Shown: one piece after another, positions 46,435 through 59,455 of the stretch
How the letters are laid out: every line of letters starts with the position of its first letter
Numbering within the stretch: the stretch's first letter is position 1
From: Larimichthys crocea
Lineage: Eukaryota; Chordata; Actinopteri; Sciaenidae
Length of the DNA stretch: 64,000 bases
Assembly: GCF_000972845.2 (NCBI RefSeq)
Contig: NC_040021.1
Span: 10,568,908 to 10,632,907 of the forward strand
Direction of reading: 5' to 3'
Made by a program: the position numbers and the translations under genes
The notes under the pieces: generated by a model
Told to the model about the DNA's origin: nothing
Seen by the model: the letters and a program-made list of their open reading frames with translations, nothing else
Databases searched by the model: none

Positions 46435-46510
46435 TGAAGAATTTAATCTTTTATCTTTAAAAAAAAAAGAATTAATAATGAAAATAATTATTAGTTTCAG
46501 CCCTAAAAAA
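46435..46510. repeat. Fragment of dispersed repeat family A
   Basis: aataattattagtttcagcc followed by ctaaaaaact; the end matches the gattaattgtttcagc-type boundary of family A. Confidence 0.35.
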
Positions 46511-48472
46511 CTCATCTTTATAGACTTCTTCATCAGGTCTGTGTTTTCAGGTGTTCAAGAAGGTTATGAGAATAATTAACATACCTTATTAGTCAAACAG
46601 ACAGTCATAATTGCAGTTTATATATCCTTATTTTTTTCCTTAAGTTTGTAATAGAATACAACTCATCTGCAGTAAATGACTAGAAACATTGAGTTTTTCC
46701 TTATTGAAATGACTTCACTCTGCATTCTTTCCATCTTCCATTTGCATCGGTTTTTATCTTCGAGGCTTCATCGTCCCGTCTTCCTCACACCATCTCTCCC
46801 TGACCACCCGCCCACTGTCCTCCATCGTTCTCTCCTCCTCCTCGTCCTCCTCCTCCGCCTGCCTTCCCTCCTCCTTCTTCTCTTCACTGTCCTCTTCAGC
46901 CGTCCAGCTAAACTTAGAAGTGACAACAGTTGCAGGGTGACACCAAGGGCTAAATAAGACCAGAACAATAGCTTTCCCCCTCGTCTCCTCTTCTCACCCC
47001 CTCATCTCCCCCCTTAATAGACTGCCATTGTTCTCTCCCTTCACTGTTGCTCTTTCAGGGAGTTTGTTAGCTATGCTAATGAAGGTTGGGCTTGTGTGGA
47101 TTTAGCGAGTGGGGATTTGATGCTCTTTAACTGGGCACTTTTAGAAAGGAGAGGCGATCATAAGTGTGGCCGGGCCGCTATTTACCACCAATCAAATGTC
47201 ACAGGCGTGTGGATGCAGTACGGCAGTGGAAGAGATCTGTTACATTCCTCATGCACTTGCTTCAATTTGATATCTGTACACTGCAACTTTCATAACCAGA
47301 GCAGTCAGCAAAATGGATAAAAGAAGGTATTATGCAAGAATATGTACCACTGCCGCTCTAATGCACAATGTACTGTATGTGTCAGCATGTCGGAGTCCTT
47401 GCAGAAAAAAGGAGTCGAGTAAGACAAGATGCAGAGACTACAGTAAGTATAGTGCAGTCAGTCATCCAATCAGTCAGTCAGTCTGTAAATAGCCTGGCCG
47501 GTGGCTCCTTTGAGCTTTCCTCTAAGAGGAATTCTCTTTCTCCTTGGTGTATTAATAGTGCCTGTGCATTGTTTCCTACAGCAGCACTACTGCAATCAAA
47601 GGAAGTTGGCCTGCTAAGTATACAGATATTTTCCTTTGTCCCTATGTTTAGCAGGCATGGAGGAGTCAGATGTGTGTGCGTGTGTTTGTGTGTGTGTGTG
47701 TGTGCACAGGCGTGGGTGCGTGTCTGTGTGACTGTACCAACAAGAGTGTGCATGCTCATCGGTATTATGTCAGGTTGTATGTTTATTTATGTGTGTAATC
47801 GTATATGTACAGTGATACATCCTTTAATTGTTTGTGTGTGTGTCCCTAAGCCACTTATTGACAATGTGACCTTTTATTCGAGAGGTCATGTGCCTTCACG
47901 GGTTGTCGGCGCATTGCTGTTCTTTTTCCATGAACGAATATTAATCTACTGTACAACCTGCTACTGTTGTGGCACATTTAGGATTTATCTTTCTGTTTTT
48001 TCTCGTCTAGGTAAATGATTTAAACAAAACTCCTGGTTATAACGCTGTGAGTGTCTTTAATGTGTAAAAAAAGTAACCTCTTGCTATCATTAGAATAATT
48101 ATTCACGTTTAATCTTCTATTCATTGAACAAGGGCATTATAATCAGATTTGTTTGATTGCTTTATAAATGCTTTTGATGAAAATGAGATATTGGAGCCCA
48201 CCTTTCACTAAAATAATTAGCTCTGTTTGAATGGAAACCATTACATGTTAATGCTCTCCTTGGCCCAATATTTTTAGCGTAATTGAGGGTGTCAGCCAAA
48301 ATATGATTGCCTGACATTTTAAATGTCACAAAGACTGATTTAATAGTATGTCAAAGCCTTGACCTGTCATTCTCTGGAGTTACGCTGTGCCTCAAATTCC
48401 CCTTAATTGGGAATTCAAAGACCTCGGCCCATGCAGTGTACCGTAATCTCTCTCACACTCTCTCTCTCACAC

Positions 48473-48480
<8 letters not shown>

Positions 48481-48512
<32 letters not shown>
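48481..48512. repeat. (CA)n microsatellite
   Basis: CA run of 16 units. Confidence 0.95.
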
Positions 48513-48514
<2 letters not shown>

Positions 48515-48902
48515 ATACTCACACGAGAGTAAAGCAGGTTGTTTGTCTAGTTGAAATATCATTACAAGCACACACTCGCATGCTCAAAGATATTAAAATA
48601 CACAAGGTACTCGTCTGACAGACACACACAGATACAATATAAGACACACACAGTTACACTGAGTGAAGCAGGTTGGGCGTCCGGCGACCAAGCGGTGGCG
48701 TTGAGGCATCACCGGTCACTTGGAGTCTGCCAGTGACTCACCAAGGGCACAATGGAATTAGTGAGATTCTCCGCAATGTGACAGCTTGCTCTGGCTAAAT
48801 GGTGTAATAATCTACCCCTCCTCTCACAAACCTCCAGCAGTATGCACACATACCCCCACACACACACACACATACACACACACACACACACACTCTCATT
48901 CA

Positions 48903-48935
48903 CACCACCCTCCTCCTCCTCCTCCTCCTCCTCCC
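48903..48935. repeat. (CTC)n microsatellite
   Basis: Nine or so CTC units directly after a CA tract. Confidence 0.92.
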
Positions 48936-49140
48936 GTTTGCCCTCCCCATACCAACTGGCACAGATAACATTGTCTTAAGCTATAAAAAAAAGATTTTTT
49001 CCCTCCCTCCATTGCGGTAATTATTGAATTAATGCAGATGGAGAGAGACATCTGCATGTTAAAGTGTTGGCCTCTCTCTTATGCACAGCAGATGTTCCCC
49101 TGTCATTTACTCAAATTATGCTGCTTAGATACACGAAGGG

Positions 49141-49225
49141 AAAGAGAGAGAGAGAGAGAGAGAGAGATAGAAAGAGAGAGAGAGAGAGAGAGAGACAGAG
49201 ACAGAGAGAGACAGAGACAGAGAGG
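49141..49225. repeat. (GA)n microsatellite with GACA interruptions
   Basis: Purine tract of about 85 bp; one strand is entirely purine apart from a few C and T. Confidence 0.95.
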
Positions 49226-50599
49226 GGGGAGAAAGAGAAAGTTACTCACCAAGGCGACATTGTCTTACAGCCCTCAGAGTGTCAGCTACCAAATTCAGTT
49301 TCTGTCCTTCAAGTAAACCCCTACTTTCTTCCCTTGAGGTGTCCCTCAATGACAGTTATGCTATTTTATTTACTTTATTGTTATTATCTAACTGTTTAAT
49401 TATAAAGGCAAGGCAAGTTAGTGTGTACCCTTCATATACAGAGGCAACCCTACAGTTTTACGTGGACTAAAGAACAACATTTAAAAGCATAATGACCAGA
49501 AAACTCAAAGCATTTAAAAGCAATAAAATGAAATTACATACAAATAGACAAATATAAAAGACAATAAATGCAGTTTCAGTGCAGTTCTAAGTTGCCCATA
49601 AATAAAGTATTTAAAGTTGACTTTAATGCTTTGGTTTATTCTTAAAAAGAAAAGCACTGGGTGAGTTATTATTAACTCAGCTGAAATCAAATACTGGATC
49701 CTCGCCAACAAATAACCATTCCCTTGTCCAAATAATAATGTAGTATCGTGTCAAAGATATGATGTTAACAACCTGACCTCTCAGTGATATCGCAACCCTG
49801 CAGTTGACCTCTAGACCCTTTATGCTGATGGGACGTTACAGTAAAGATGAGACAACATCCTCTTGAAGATTATCTGTCAATTATTTGAAGCAAGGAGGAC
49901 GAGACACACAGAGAGACACTGTATATGAGTGTCCCAGATGACCGATAACCAGGAGACCGTCTCCTTGGGATTATTTTCCAGGTTGGTTTGTCCTCATCTC
50001 TCCGGATTATGTTGATAAAAACATTCTTGTATTATATTTTCGGTGCTTATTGTATTAATACTCTCAGGCGGTTTCCAGAAAAAGCTTTGTGGCGTGCTTG
50101 CTTTGAGGTAATCTTCTTCCACTTGAGCTTTTAAAATGTGTTTTTTTTGGGGGGGTTGGCTGTCTTTGTACATATTCTCTCCTACTCTTGAGGCTATATT
50201 TAACCCCGTCTTTGACACAATCGCTCTATCATATCATTTCACAAGGTAAATTATATATCTTATGAAAAATATGTGGATCTGGGCTGTGCCAGACTGGACT
50301 TGTTCAGTCAGTGTACCCACTAAAGGTTAAGGTTTTGTAGGCACATGGATGCCCTAGAGGTATGATTTACTCTACTGTGAGAAGAAAAAGACATTGCTTT
50401 AGATCCAGATGTGTCTCCAGGATGTCTTATTGTAGTACTCTCATGAGGATTTACCTGTGCCTTGACTTTCGCAGCAATAACCTAGTATTGTCACGTGTCG
50501 AAGTCTATTATGTTCTTTCACCAAAATGGGACTTTTGTGATTCAACCTGCAGTGTGAGTGCTTGAGTCTGGTATAGGGTGGAAACCAATGAGTTTTTAC

Positions 50600-50815
50600 A
50601 TTACGGAGTAATCTGCTGATTGTTTTTTCAATTAACTAATTAATTAATTAACTAATTAACTAATTTTATTGTCTATAAAATGTCAGGAAATAGTGGAAAA
50701 TTCACATCACAATTGAGAGTCAAAACAGAGAAGGTTTAGGATTTTTGAGTGAAACGATCAAATCAAATTGCCAATTCATTATCTGACGATCGATATCGAA
50801 CCAAGTGAATGTTTC
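50600..50815. repeat. Degenerate dispersed repeat, family A copy 3
   Basis: Contains tctataaaatgtcaggaaat and agtggaaaattcacatcaca, the diagnostic middle of family A, and a (TTAACTAA)n stretch at 50631-50665. Confidence 0.6.
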
Positions 50816-52049
50816 AGCTGGTGTTAGTTTGATCTATCTCTCCTTTAGTGCACAGAAAGTGATACATCTTTCCTCCTACACGGTTGTGTAGCTGCTGCTT
50901 GAGATTAAATAGTAAAATGCCACATTCCAGACTATAAAGTTTGAAAATTGACTCTCTCAAATGTGCTGTGACCAAGTTACAACTTGTAAATTTCATGATC
51001 CCTAACCCCAAGGCAAGGTGGTCAGTCTTAGACAAACATGGCAGCGTGAAGGGGAAGGTGAACTATCAGAAATAAACAATGATATAAAGACATTTTAAAT
51101 GCATGAGTCAGACGGCACATTTATAAAACCTTTTTTGCTTAAGGAGGAAGTTGTACACCTACAAAACAAAACAAACCTCATCTCATCTGTTTAAGCCATT
51201 TTCTTTGTTTATGCATCATCTCCTATAGCTTGTGGCACTGGAAGGCACTTTTTTTTCCAGCATCAAGTAAAAATTCACATCGGATCTTGGAACGGTCAAA
51301 GGAACTTACAGTATATCCACAACAATGGCTTAAAGCAAAATTATGTAACTTTTCTACCTTAAAATAACAGCTTCAAAAATATTTATATACCTACCTGTAA
51401 TCAGGTGAATGGTGCCTCTTTCATTTCCCCTCATAGCTGGAGCTGTATAACGGGCGGTAGCCTGCACATACTGGCAGAGGTGAAGAGGCTGAAGAGGACG
51501 TTGATGAAGGATGAAGGAAGCTAAAAAGAGAAACAGAGACAAGAAGATGTCTGACGAGTAAATCTGGGACTGACTTTTAGTTGTTAGTGAGAACTTTGTG
51601 AAATAAAAGGCTGAAAGACGGACAGCCTAGGTGGGCTTCTTGCTGTTGGACTAATGAGTCATATTAGTTGTCTGCTATATCTTGTGTTGTTGGACTTGAC
51701 TGATGTTTGTCTGTTTAAAGTTGTTTAACAAATGCACATTTACAGCTGTCCATATTTACAACAGCGGAGGATAAGAAAATTGTAATCGGGGATGCCAAAT
51801 CACAAAAAAATACCAAACCTTCTACAATGTTGCTTTAAAAAGTTCAACTGAACAGAAAATTAAACCTCATCGCCTAAAAAAAAAAACATTACACATTAAT
51901 GAAGTAATTTAGTCAAACATGCTGAAATAAATTCAAACCACTTTAACAAGCAGTTCCTGTAAAGTCTGAAATGTTTTTGGGCCATTCTTCTCTGGCAGTC
52001 ACTGCTGTACACCACATTACACATCCTACTGTACAATACACAGAAGTGA

Positions 52050-52362
52050 TAGTGTTGGAGCTGAAACAATTAGTAAATTAATCAATTAGTCATTTGACAG
52101 AAGATTAATCAGCAACTATTTTGATAATGGATTAATTGTTTAAGCTACTTACTGAGCACACATGTCAAACATGCTGGCACCAGCTTTTCTTGTTTTATGT
52201 TTTTATAAATTGACCGTCTTATGGGATTTAGGCTGCTGGAGTCAAAAAATAAAAATCCAATTTTAAGATGCATTTCGGATTCTGGGAATTTGTAATAGGC
52301 AATTTTTCACATTTTATAGTCAAAATGATTAATTAATAAACCTAGCTGCAGCCCTAGAGGAT
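52050..52362. repeat. Dispersed repeat family A copy 4 with inverted ends
   Basis: Begins gagctgaaacaattagt and ends with ctagctgcagccctagag. The inverted end (agggctgcagctag) mirrors the start, as expected for a non-autonomous element with terminal inverted repeats. Confidence 0.6.
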
Positions 52363-52516
52363 CTGGTTTTGCATGGTCTGCCAGGCTTATTACTCTGTTT
52401 TGACCTGGTTGAGCATGAACATCCGACTGCTCGTTCTCCCTGATACAACTTGTACCTCATTTTCCTAAGAAGCATTCTATGATTCAGCCCATCCACACAC
52501 ATTTACCCACACACAA

Positions 52517-52547
<31 letters not shown>

Positions 52548-55500
52548 CACACGCACACATACATGCTTCCTCAACCTCTCCACAAAACCCAACAATCCAG
52601 TGAAATCCGTACTGCTTCCTTCTGTTCTCAAACCAAAAGCCTTAAAGCCAACAGATGCTTTCGCGTTATCAATGCCAGTTATCACTCTTAGCTCCCTCTG
52701 ATAAGACTTTACTTTCTGACCCAGATGTTAAGGAGTTCAATTTACCAGATGCACCAGAAGAGCGGACAGGGAGGTGGAGGGATGAGTGAGCATTGCAAAT
52801 ACCCGCAGGCTTGAGAGATGAGACGTAATATGCCATTTTTTATTTTTTATTTTTTGGCCCGGTGTTGTTTCTGAAGCGGCGTTAGTGCAGTAAGGAGCTC
52901 AGTGTCTAAAGAGGCTTTGGTATAGGGGGAAAGATGGGCCATATTACAGCGAGGCCAGAAGCCTGCTTGATTAATGGGCCAGGATAATCACCTCATCAAA
53001 TCACTCTCACTTATTAAATCTTGTTTAATATCGTAATGAGGGCCCTCCTGATCTGCTTTGGTAAATTCCCCCTGTCTCTCCATCGCACTCGCTTTCCCTC
53101 TTCTGCCTTTTCGTTTTAACAGGAAGACTAATGATGCCAAGTTCCTCTCTGTCCTCTTCTTCCTCTCTCTGTCTCTCTTTGCTTTCTCTTTTTCTTTTCT
53201 GTCCCTTGCCTTTGCGTTTCACCTTGTTCCATCCTAGAGTCTCATGTCTTTTTAGTTTGTAGACCACACAGCGGCGCAGTAGTTTTGGAGGGTGGAATTA
53301 CTATATACACAGCCTCTACAGTCTATTCATTTAATCTTCCTTATTTATGATGGATGATGTGCTAGATTGTATCATCATAAATCACTGTGTGTGTGGGTCA
53401 GGACCTGCTTGAATAGTGATACCACTTCCCAAGGCTTTGGTACACTGGAGTTTATGGAAACACTTCAGGTGAGGTAATATCTCCCCTGTCTCCTTCTGTA
53501 TGATTTGTGATCTCTATCTGTAGTATCACGACATACCCGAGTGTTACTTCCCTGTGTGCATGTGTGCTGTGTGTGTGTGTAAGGCTTCTGGGATGGGCTT
53601 GCATCTCCTTCACTTGACCTCCAGGCGACTACACAATGTGCCTGAGAAGAAAACAACATGCCATTGTCTTATTTATGGTCTTCCATGTGTCGCTCGGTAC
53701 CATCTTGGTAGCACAGGCGTGACTGCTCGCTTCTTCCAAGGAAGGGAAAAATATTTCTGCTGTCCCCTTTTGTCACGCGCCTCTCTCTCTGCCTCACCAT
53801 TTTTATTGTGATTTTATTTCAATGGCCACCCCCTTCCACCACCCTCATCCCAAAGTTGGACCCAATCCTTTGTCGTCTCTGAAGGCAGCCGGGCAGGCAA
53901 CAACTGGCTCAAGGTGACCAGTTCAGGCTTGAGAGGGAGGTTAGGGCTGCATCTTCCCCCTGAGTGCCTCCCATTTTTTGCCTTTATTGTTAGGGAGCAG
54001 CTGTTGTGTACCTGGACCCCATGAGTGGCGCCTATGCTGGGTATCTTGGCAGCCAGGCTCCATAGGCTTTGGATACCAGAGTGAATCAATTCTTAAAGAT
54101 GACTGTCTGCGTGCCGTGTCACATGGACAGGCCCAGAGTGAAGGGCTTAGGGGGCTCTGGAGCTGGAATGCTCTTTGATGGAGGGGCTGGAGAATGAGGA
54201 GGGAGGGGAGGAAAGGAAAATACGGGGGAGGAGATGGTCCTATTGTTGTGCCAAGGAATGCCCTTGACGGAGATAGAGGGGTATTGTTTTTATGCCCGTG
54301 AACTCTTTTGGTCTTGAGGACTTAAAGATGATGGAGCCAGAAGGATGATGGACATCTTGGCGTCTTCGCTATTTTCATAAATGCCACGAGATGCTCAGCT
54401 GTATGTTGTCAGTTCCTCCTTTATGCTGTTAACTATGTGTTGAAAGTTGCTCTAAGACATGGCATGCGCAAGCAGCTTAGCGTCAAGTAGCTCTGAGAAC
54501 GTGTAAAGGTTGGGCAATTATTGGGAGGCTGATATAGCCCCTCTGTCGTAATACCCACAAAACCGAACTCATTCCCGGCAGGATTGACAACCGCTGAGCG
54601 GGATGTTGATGACCTCCCGGGCTCACAGGCCTAACCTGCCTAATGTCCACTGAGAAACTTGAGAAAATGAAGATCATAAAGGATGACAAAAACAGATTGG
54701 CACGTAAGCTAACCTCCCTCCCTCCCACACTCTCTTTCTCGTTCTCTTTTTTTTTCTTACACCCCTTCAGAGAACAATACCCATTGGACCCCCTCCCTAC
54801 ATCTCTACCTTGGAAAAAGCAGGTTTATTAATAGTTAAGAGCAGGGCGCTTGGGGCAAGCTCTATGAGAAGGTTAAGGATGAGAGGAGTTAACAATCTGG
54901 GCTCAGCAACCAGCAGCCACAACATCAGCAGTAGCAGCTTCTTTTTTGGAAAAAGAGCCTCATGGTCGTCCCGTGTCCGTATCCATTTCATGACAAATGA
55001 AATACCAAAGGCCCTGGCCAGAAACAATAGCTTGTTTGGCTGGCTGGAGGCGGTACGGGAGGTGGTGGTGGTGGGGGCTAAGACTGGCTTCCAGCCCCTG
55101 CAGCTGTCCCGGTTGTCACCCCTTGTCTTAAGGCTCACTCCTGGCTCAACGACGCATGTGTTTGTGTGTGCGCGTGAATCCCCAGCCTCGAGAGACAGCG
55201 CGAGGCGATTCTCAGTACTCAACGGCGTCTGAAAAACGCTCCAGACACAAAAGGCAAGTTGAACGGTGTTAAGACCCCTTCGGTATGGAGCAGACCCCAG
55301 GCATGAGGTCATCATCCTCGGTTTAGCAGCCTTTGTCCTACAGCCTGATTGACGGGAGGGGTGGCTATCAAAGACAATTGTGGGATCAGTTACAGCCATG
55401 AATGTCACTCAAGATACAGCAGGTCTCCAATAAAAAACTACTTGTGATAGACTGGAAATACTGATTTTTCAAAAATAAGAACATGGGATCGAAAAACATG

Positions 55501-55966
55501 TCTGGCACGAATGTAAACTACATACCAATACACAGTGGTATCTAAACTCGGTAATCCTTTCGCACCTTGACTCTGAGGGCCTCACCTTAATATGTCTGTG
55601 AATCTTTTAATCTGCGTTGATAACAGGTGATAAACTTTAATACACCACTAATATTCCACAAGTAAGCCTACGTGTGTGTGTGTGTGTTTCAAAGGAGAAA
55701 GACTCTTCCCGCCTCTCTCTCTCTCTATCTCTCTCTCTCTCTCTCCCTTATGTCTCAGAGATTAGCCTTTGCTCAAACACCTCCTGTTCATCTAAGTAAT
55801 TAAAACATTAGAATTACTGGATTATAAACTGCTTTCGATTTAATCCAGCACTCGATGCTCCCACCATCTTGCCAAATGGGTCAATAGGAAATATAATGGG
55901 CCTCTGTGATTTCTGATTCAGGGATCTGGAAGAGGCAAAGGATGCCAATAATGGCTATTAAAAGAG

Positions 55967-55967
<1 letters not shown>

Positions 55968-56010
<43 letters not shown>
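55968..56010. repeat. (TG)n microsatellite
   Basis: 21 TG units. Confidence 0.96.
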
Positions 56011-56013
<3 letters not shown>

Positions 56014-56741
56014 AGAGAGACAGAGAGCCCAGACCGGCTTTGCCCTGAGTGCCATCTGTCTTGGACCCACTAGACCCAGTTTAGACTGGAAGAAGCCAAA
56101 CCAGTTCAGTCTCTATCTCTGCCCCCAATGCACTGTTATGTGCACACGCACACACACACACGCACACACACACTCCCTGTGACTACTTCCTCTCTTGACG
56201 TGAGCGTTTTTTTTTTGCGTTGTAGGCTTTGATCTTTCTTTGAGAAATGTACCATGCACAGGCCTCGCTGCAGTGTATTTTCCGTGTGTGTGTGTGTGTG
56301 TGTGTGCACTTCATAAGACCCTATAACAGGTGTTTGCCCCTGGGGTCCCTAGTGCACTTTAAAGGCCTTGTATCAATGGGTGTCCTGATATCATTTCTAT
56401 GATTTATCCTGCCATTGTCTACCTTTAACACAAGTTCTCACATGTGCACACATTCACAAACCTTCACTTTCATTCACTTTTAAGTTCCTCCCTCCTCACT
56501 TTGCCCACCCTCTTCACCTTTCTTGGCAGTCAACATGAAGTTGTTCTGTGGGGATCCACTGCTGCCGTCCTCTCACCTATACTGTCCATACTAATTTTGG
56601 AGTATCCGTATGTTCTTGGCATGATGTGCTTGTGTACGTGCGTTTACACAGACACACTGCGTGCAGTCTTTTTTTTTTTTTCCTTTTTTACGAGTGTGTG
56701 AGCGATGTCCTCTGCAGCATGTGTCTGCCTGTGCGTGTAGG

Positions 56742-56744
<3 letters not shown>

Positions 56745-56785
<41 letters not shown>
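56745..56785. repeat. (TG)n microsatellite
   Basis: 20 TG units. Confidence 0.96.
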
Positions 56786-56786
<1 letters not shown>

Positions 56787-58799
56787 CATTATGGTTTGTG
56801 TTTGTGTTACTCGCAACAAGGGGTCCAAGTTGACACAGTGACAGTTCCTCGCAGAGCGACAGAGGGGCCCTGCCATCCAACAACAGAGGCTTTGTCGCTC
56901 TGCTCCTCTTGGCTTGTTATGGACTTCCTTCTCTCTCTCTCTCTCTTGCGCGTTCTCTCCCTTTTTTAGTGAGCCCATTTTCTTGTCTGAAGTCTTAATT
57001 TGGGGCGATGGCCAGTGGGGAGAGGGAAGAGAGGCGAGGGGACCAAGGGAGGGAAGAACGGCGGGGGTGGGTGGGCGGTTGGGGGTGCAGAGTGGCGATG
57101 GCTGCAGACGGACGGCCCTTTGTTCCTCCTTTCCCAGGCTCCTCTCTTGAGCCTCCGAGGCTCCAGTTGCGTTGGAGCCTTCCAGAGAGAGAGGGAGAAA
57201 AAGGGGGCACAATGATCTGTCCAAGTGGAATCTTCCAATTTCACAAAACAAATGCACACACACATGCAAGTGATGTGGAGGAAGGAGGGGGGAGTTAGGA
57301 AAAAACAACAACAAATTAATCAAAAGATAATGAAGAACTGGACAAACACAAAGATGGCAAAGAATGCATAAGGATGATAAGAAGAAGACACACAGAGTGT
57401 GTGTGTGAGCTGCACATACTGACCACTAGGTGTCCCCATCACTGATGCAAAATGTGGGCAACCCAGAGTTAATCCCACACTGTGCCAGTGGCTCTGGAGC
57501 ATAAGACCAGTGTGTTGCTCCATCCACAATAGATGAAATCCAGTGTTTAATTACGAACACATGCAGGATGAATCCATCAATCTGTGCAATGTGGAAATCT
57601 GTTTTCATGGTTTTTTGATTTGAAACTGGAGTCGTTTCTGTGTGAAATGTTTAATTCTATGTGGAATGATGGAATAAATGCACTGTTGAGCAAATAAAAA
57701 GCAGATGCACACATACATACAGATTGCCAGTCTTCTGGTGGAGAAAAAACTTCAATAGTAGTATTCTGCTGTTTTAGTTTCAAGCCCACAGTCATTTTGC
57801 AGGTGTAGGTGTCAAAACGGTTCAAACAGTGGAACAGCTCATATTGGTCGCTGGTAGGAGGATCGCACAGAGAAGAAATCGAAATGAGGTCCTTGTGTTT
57901 CTTCGTCACAGCATGGGGAGTTACATCAGTGCCTGTGTGTGGTGATATTTACCAAAGAATGTTCTGTTTGTTGTTGGGTTGGCGTGCTGTAAATCCTCCA
58001 CTTCTGCCAAGTCATAAAACACACTTTGCACTCAATGTAATGTGAAAGCTTGAAGAAACAATTATAGCAAAAAGACAACAAAAAAAATCCTACTCTCTCT
58101 CTTAACTCTTAATGGAAAATGTTCTTGAACCTGAGCGTGTGATAACAGGCGACCACGAAGGGAGGGAGGGGGGGACTTGGAGAGGGACCTTGGGGACTGT
58201 GTCAACGTTTTCTGTGCCGGAGCAGGGACAAACATTAGACAAACATTGGGAAAGGCTGGCAGCCTTTGAGATAGTGGGCCGTTGATCTAAGACTGAGGAA
58301 CTAAATCCACTATCTCCTGTCTGATACAGCAGCCAAGGTCTTGCTGACATACAGAGCCACAGAACAAACATGGATATACCTGAAGACAATGACCTTTGAA
58401 CTCCCAGCGGGAGAGGTGGAAAAAACAGGAAGTGGTGAAAGTGACTCCAGAGGACTTCCTTTCTGCAGGCCAAGAATGAATCAGGTGGAATGATTGTAAG
58501 TACACGGGTCATTGTACATAAAAAGCGCGCACACACACATTGTTCAAGAGTGGGAGGCACAGATGTGGTGTGTGTGTGTATGTGCATGTGTGTGCCCACA
58601 TGCATGCATGCGCGCGCGCGCGTGTGTGTGTGTAATGGAGGAAGCGAGAGAGTGAGTCTTCAGATGTAGCGACAGATGGTATTTGATTACAGAGCAGACG
58701 GTCGGTGTTGTACAAAGATGCTGTCTCAGCCCAACCTAAGGAGCTGTAGCCTCCGGTTAAGGCAAGCGGAGGGAGGCAGGCGGAGGACGAGAGGGAAAA

Positions 58800-58847
58800 G
58801 GAACACGGGAAAGAGAGAGAGAGAATGAGAGAGAGAGAGAGAGAGAA
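58800..58847. repeat. (GA)n-rich tract
   Basis: Purine-rich GA tract with few interruptions. Confidence 0.9.
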
Positions 58848-59189
58848 GAATAAAAGCAAGCAAGCAGGAAAGACACAAAAGAAGCAACTCCAAAAATGAG
58901 CATCAAAGCAAAAAAGAGTGAAAAGCAGTCAGGCAAGAACAAAAGGAAGAAAAGGAACAGAGCAATGGGCAGGCGTGGTGGAAAGTACAACAGAGGTCAT
59001 GATAAGAAAACAGAGCGAGAACACACCAAGCCTTTTAAAACAGTATTTTTCTCAAAAGACTCAAACTCATCAAAGAACATATGTGTACGTATATATCTAA
59101 AATATGTGGGAATGTGTCTTTATAAAAATGTTACTACACAACTTCACACACAAAGACATACACAATTTATAGGTTTAAACTTTGGCTGC

Positions 59190-59455
59190 TTCTGTTAGTT
59201 GATGGATAATTAATTATTGTAATCGTAAGTGAAAATGCGAAACATTTTCTGCTTCCAGCTTCTAAATTTTGTTAGAAATCTGATGTAAACAGAATAACTT
59301 TGGATTTTGAGCGCTTCATTGAATAAAACAAGCAATCTAAATACATCTACTGAGGTTGTGGGACATTTTAACATTAACAAAACTGTTAATCAAGGAAATT
59401 AATCAAGCTGATTAATCATTAATGAAAATAATCGTTAATTGCAGATCTAGTGAGA
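59190..59455. repeat. Degenerate dispersed repeat, family A copy 5
   Basis: gttgatggataattaattat at the start, acattttctgcttccagct in the middle, and aatcgttaattgcag at the end: the family A layout. Confidence 0.6.

Noticed and set aside
47368..48018. + strand ORF of 216 codons
   Set aside because: Contains Cys-Val runs from TG repeats, no domain, no splice context; chance ORF.
56688..57323. Minus-strand ORF of 211 codons
   Set aside because: Much of it is read through a (CA)n tract and Pro/Ser-rich simple sequence. Other frames here are open too and no domain is visible.
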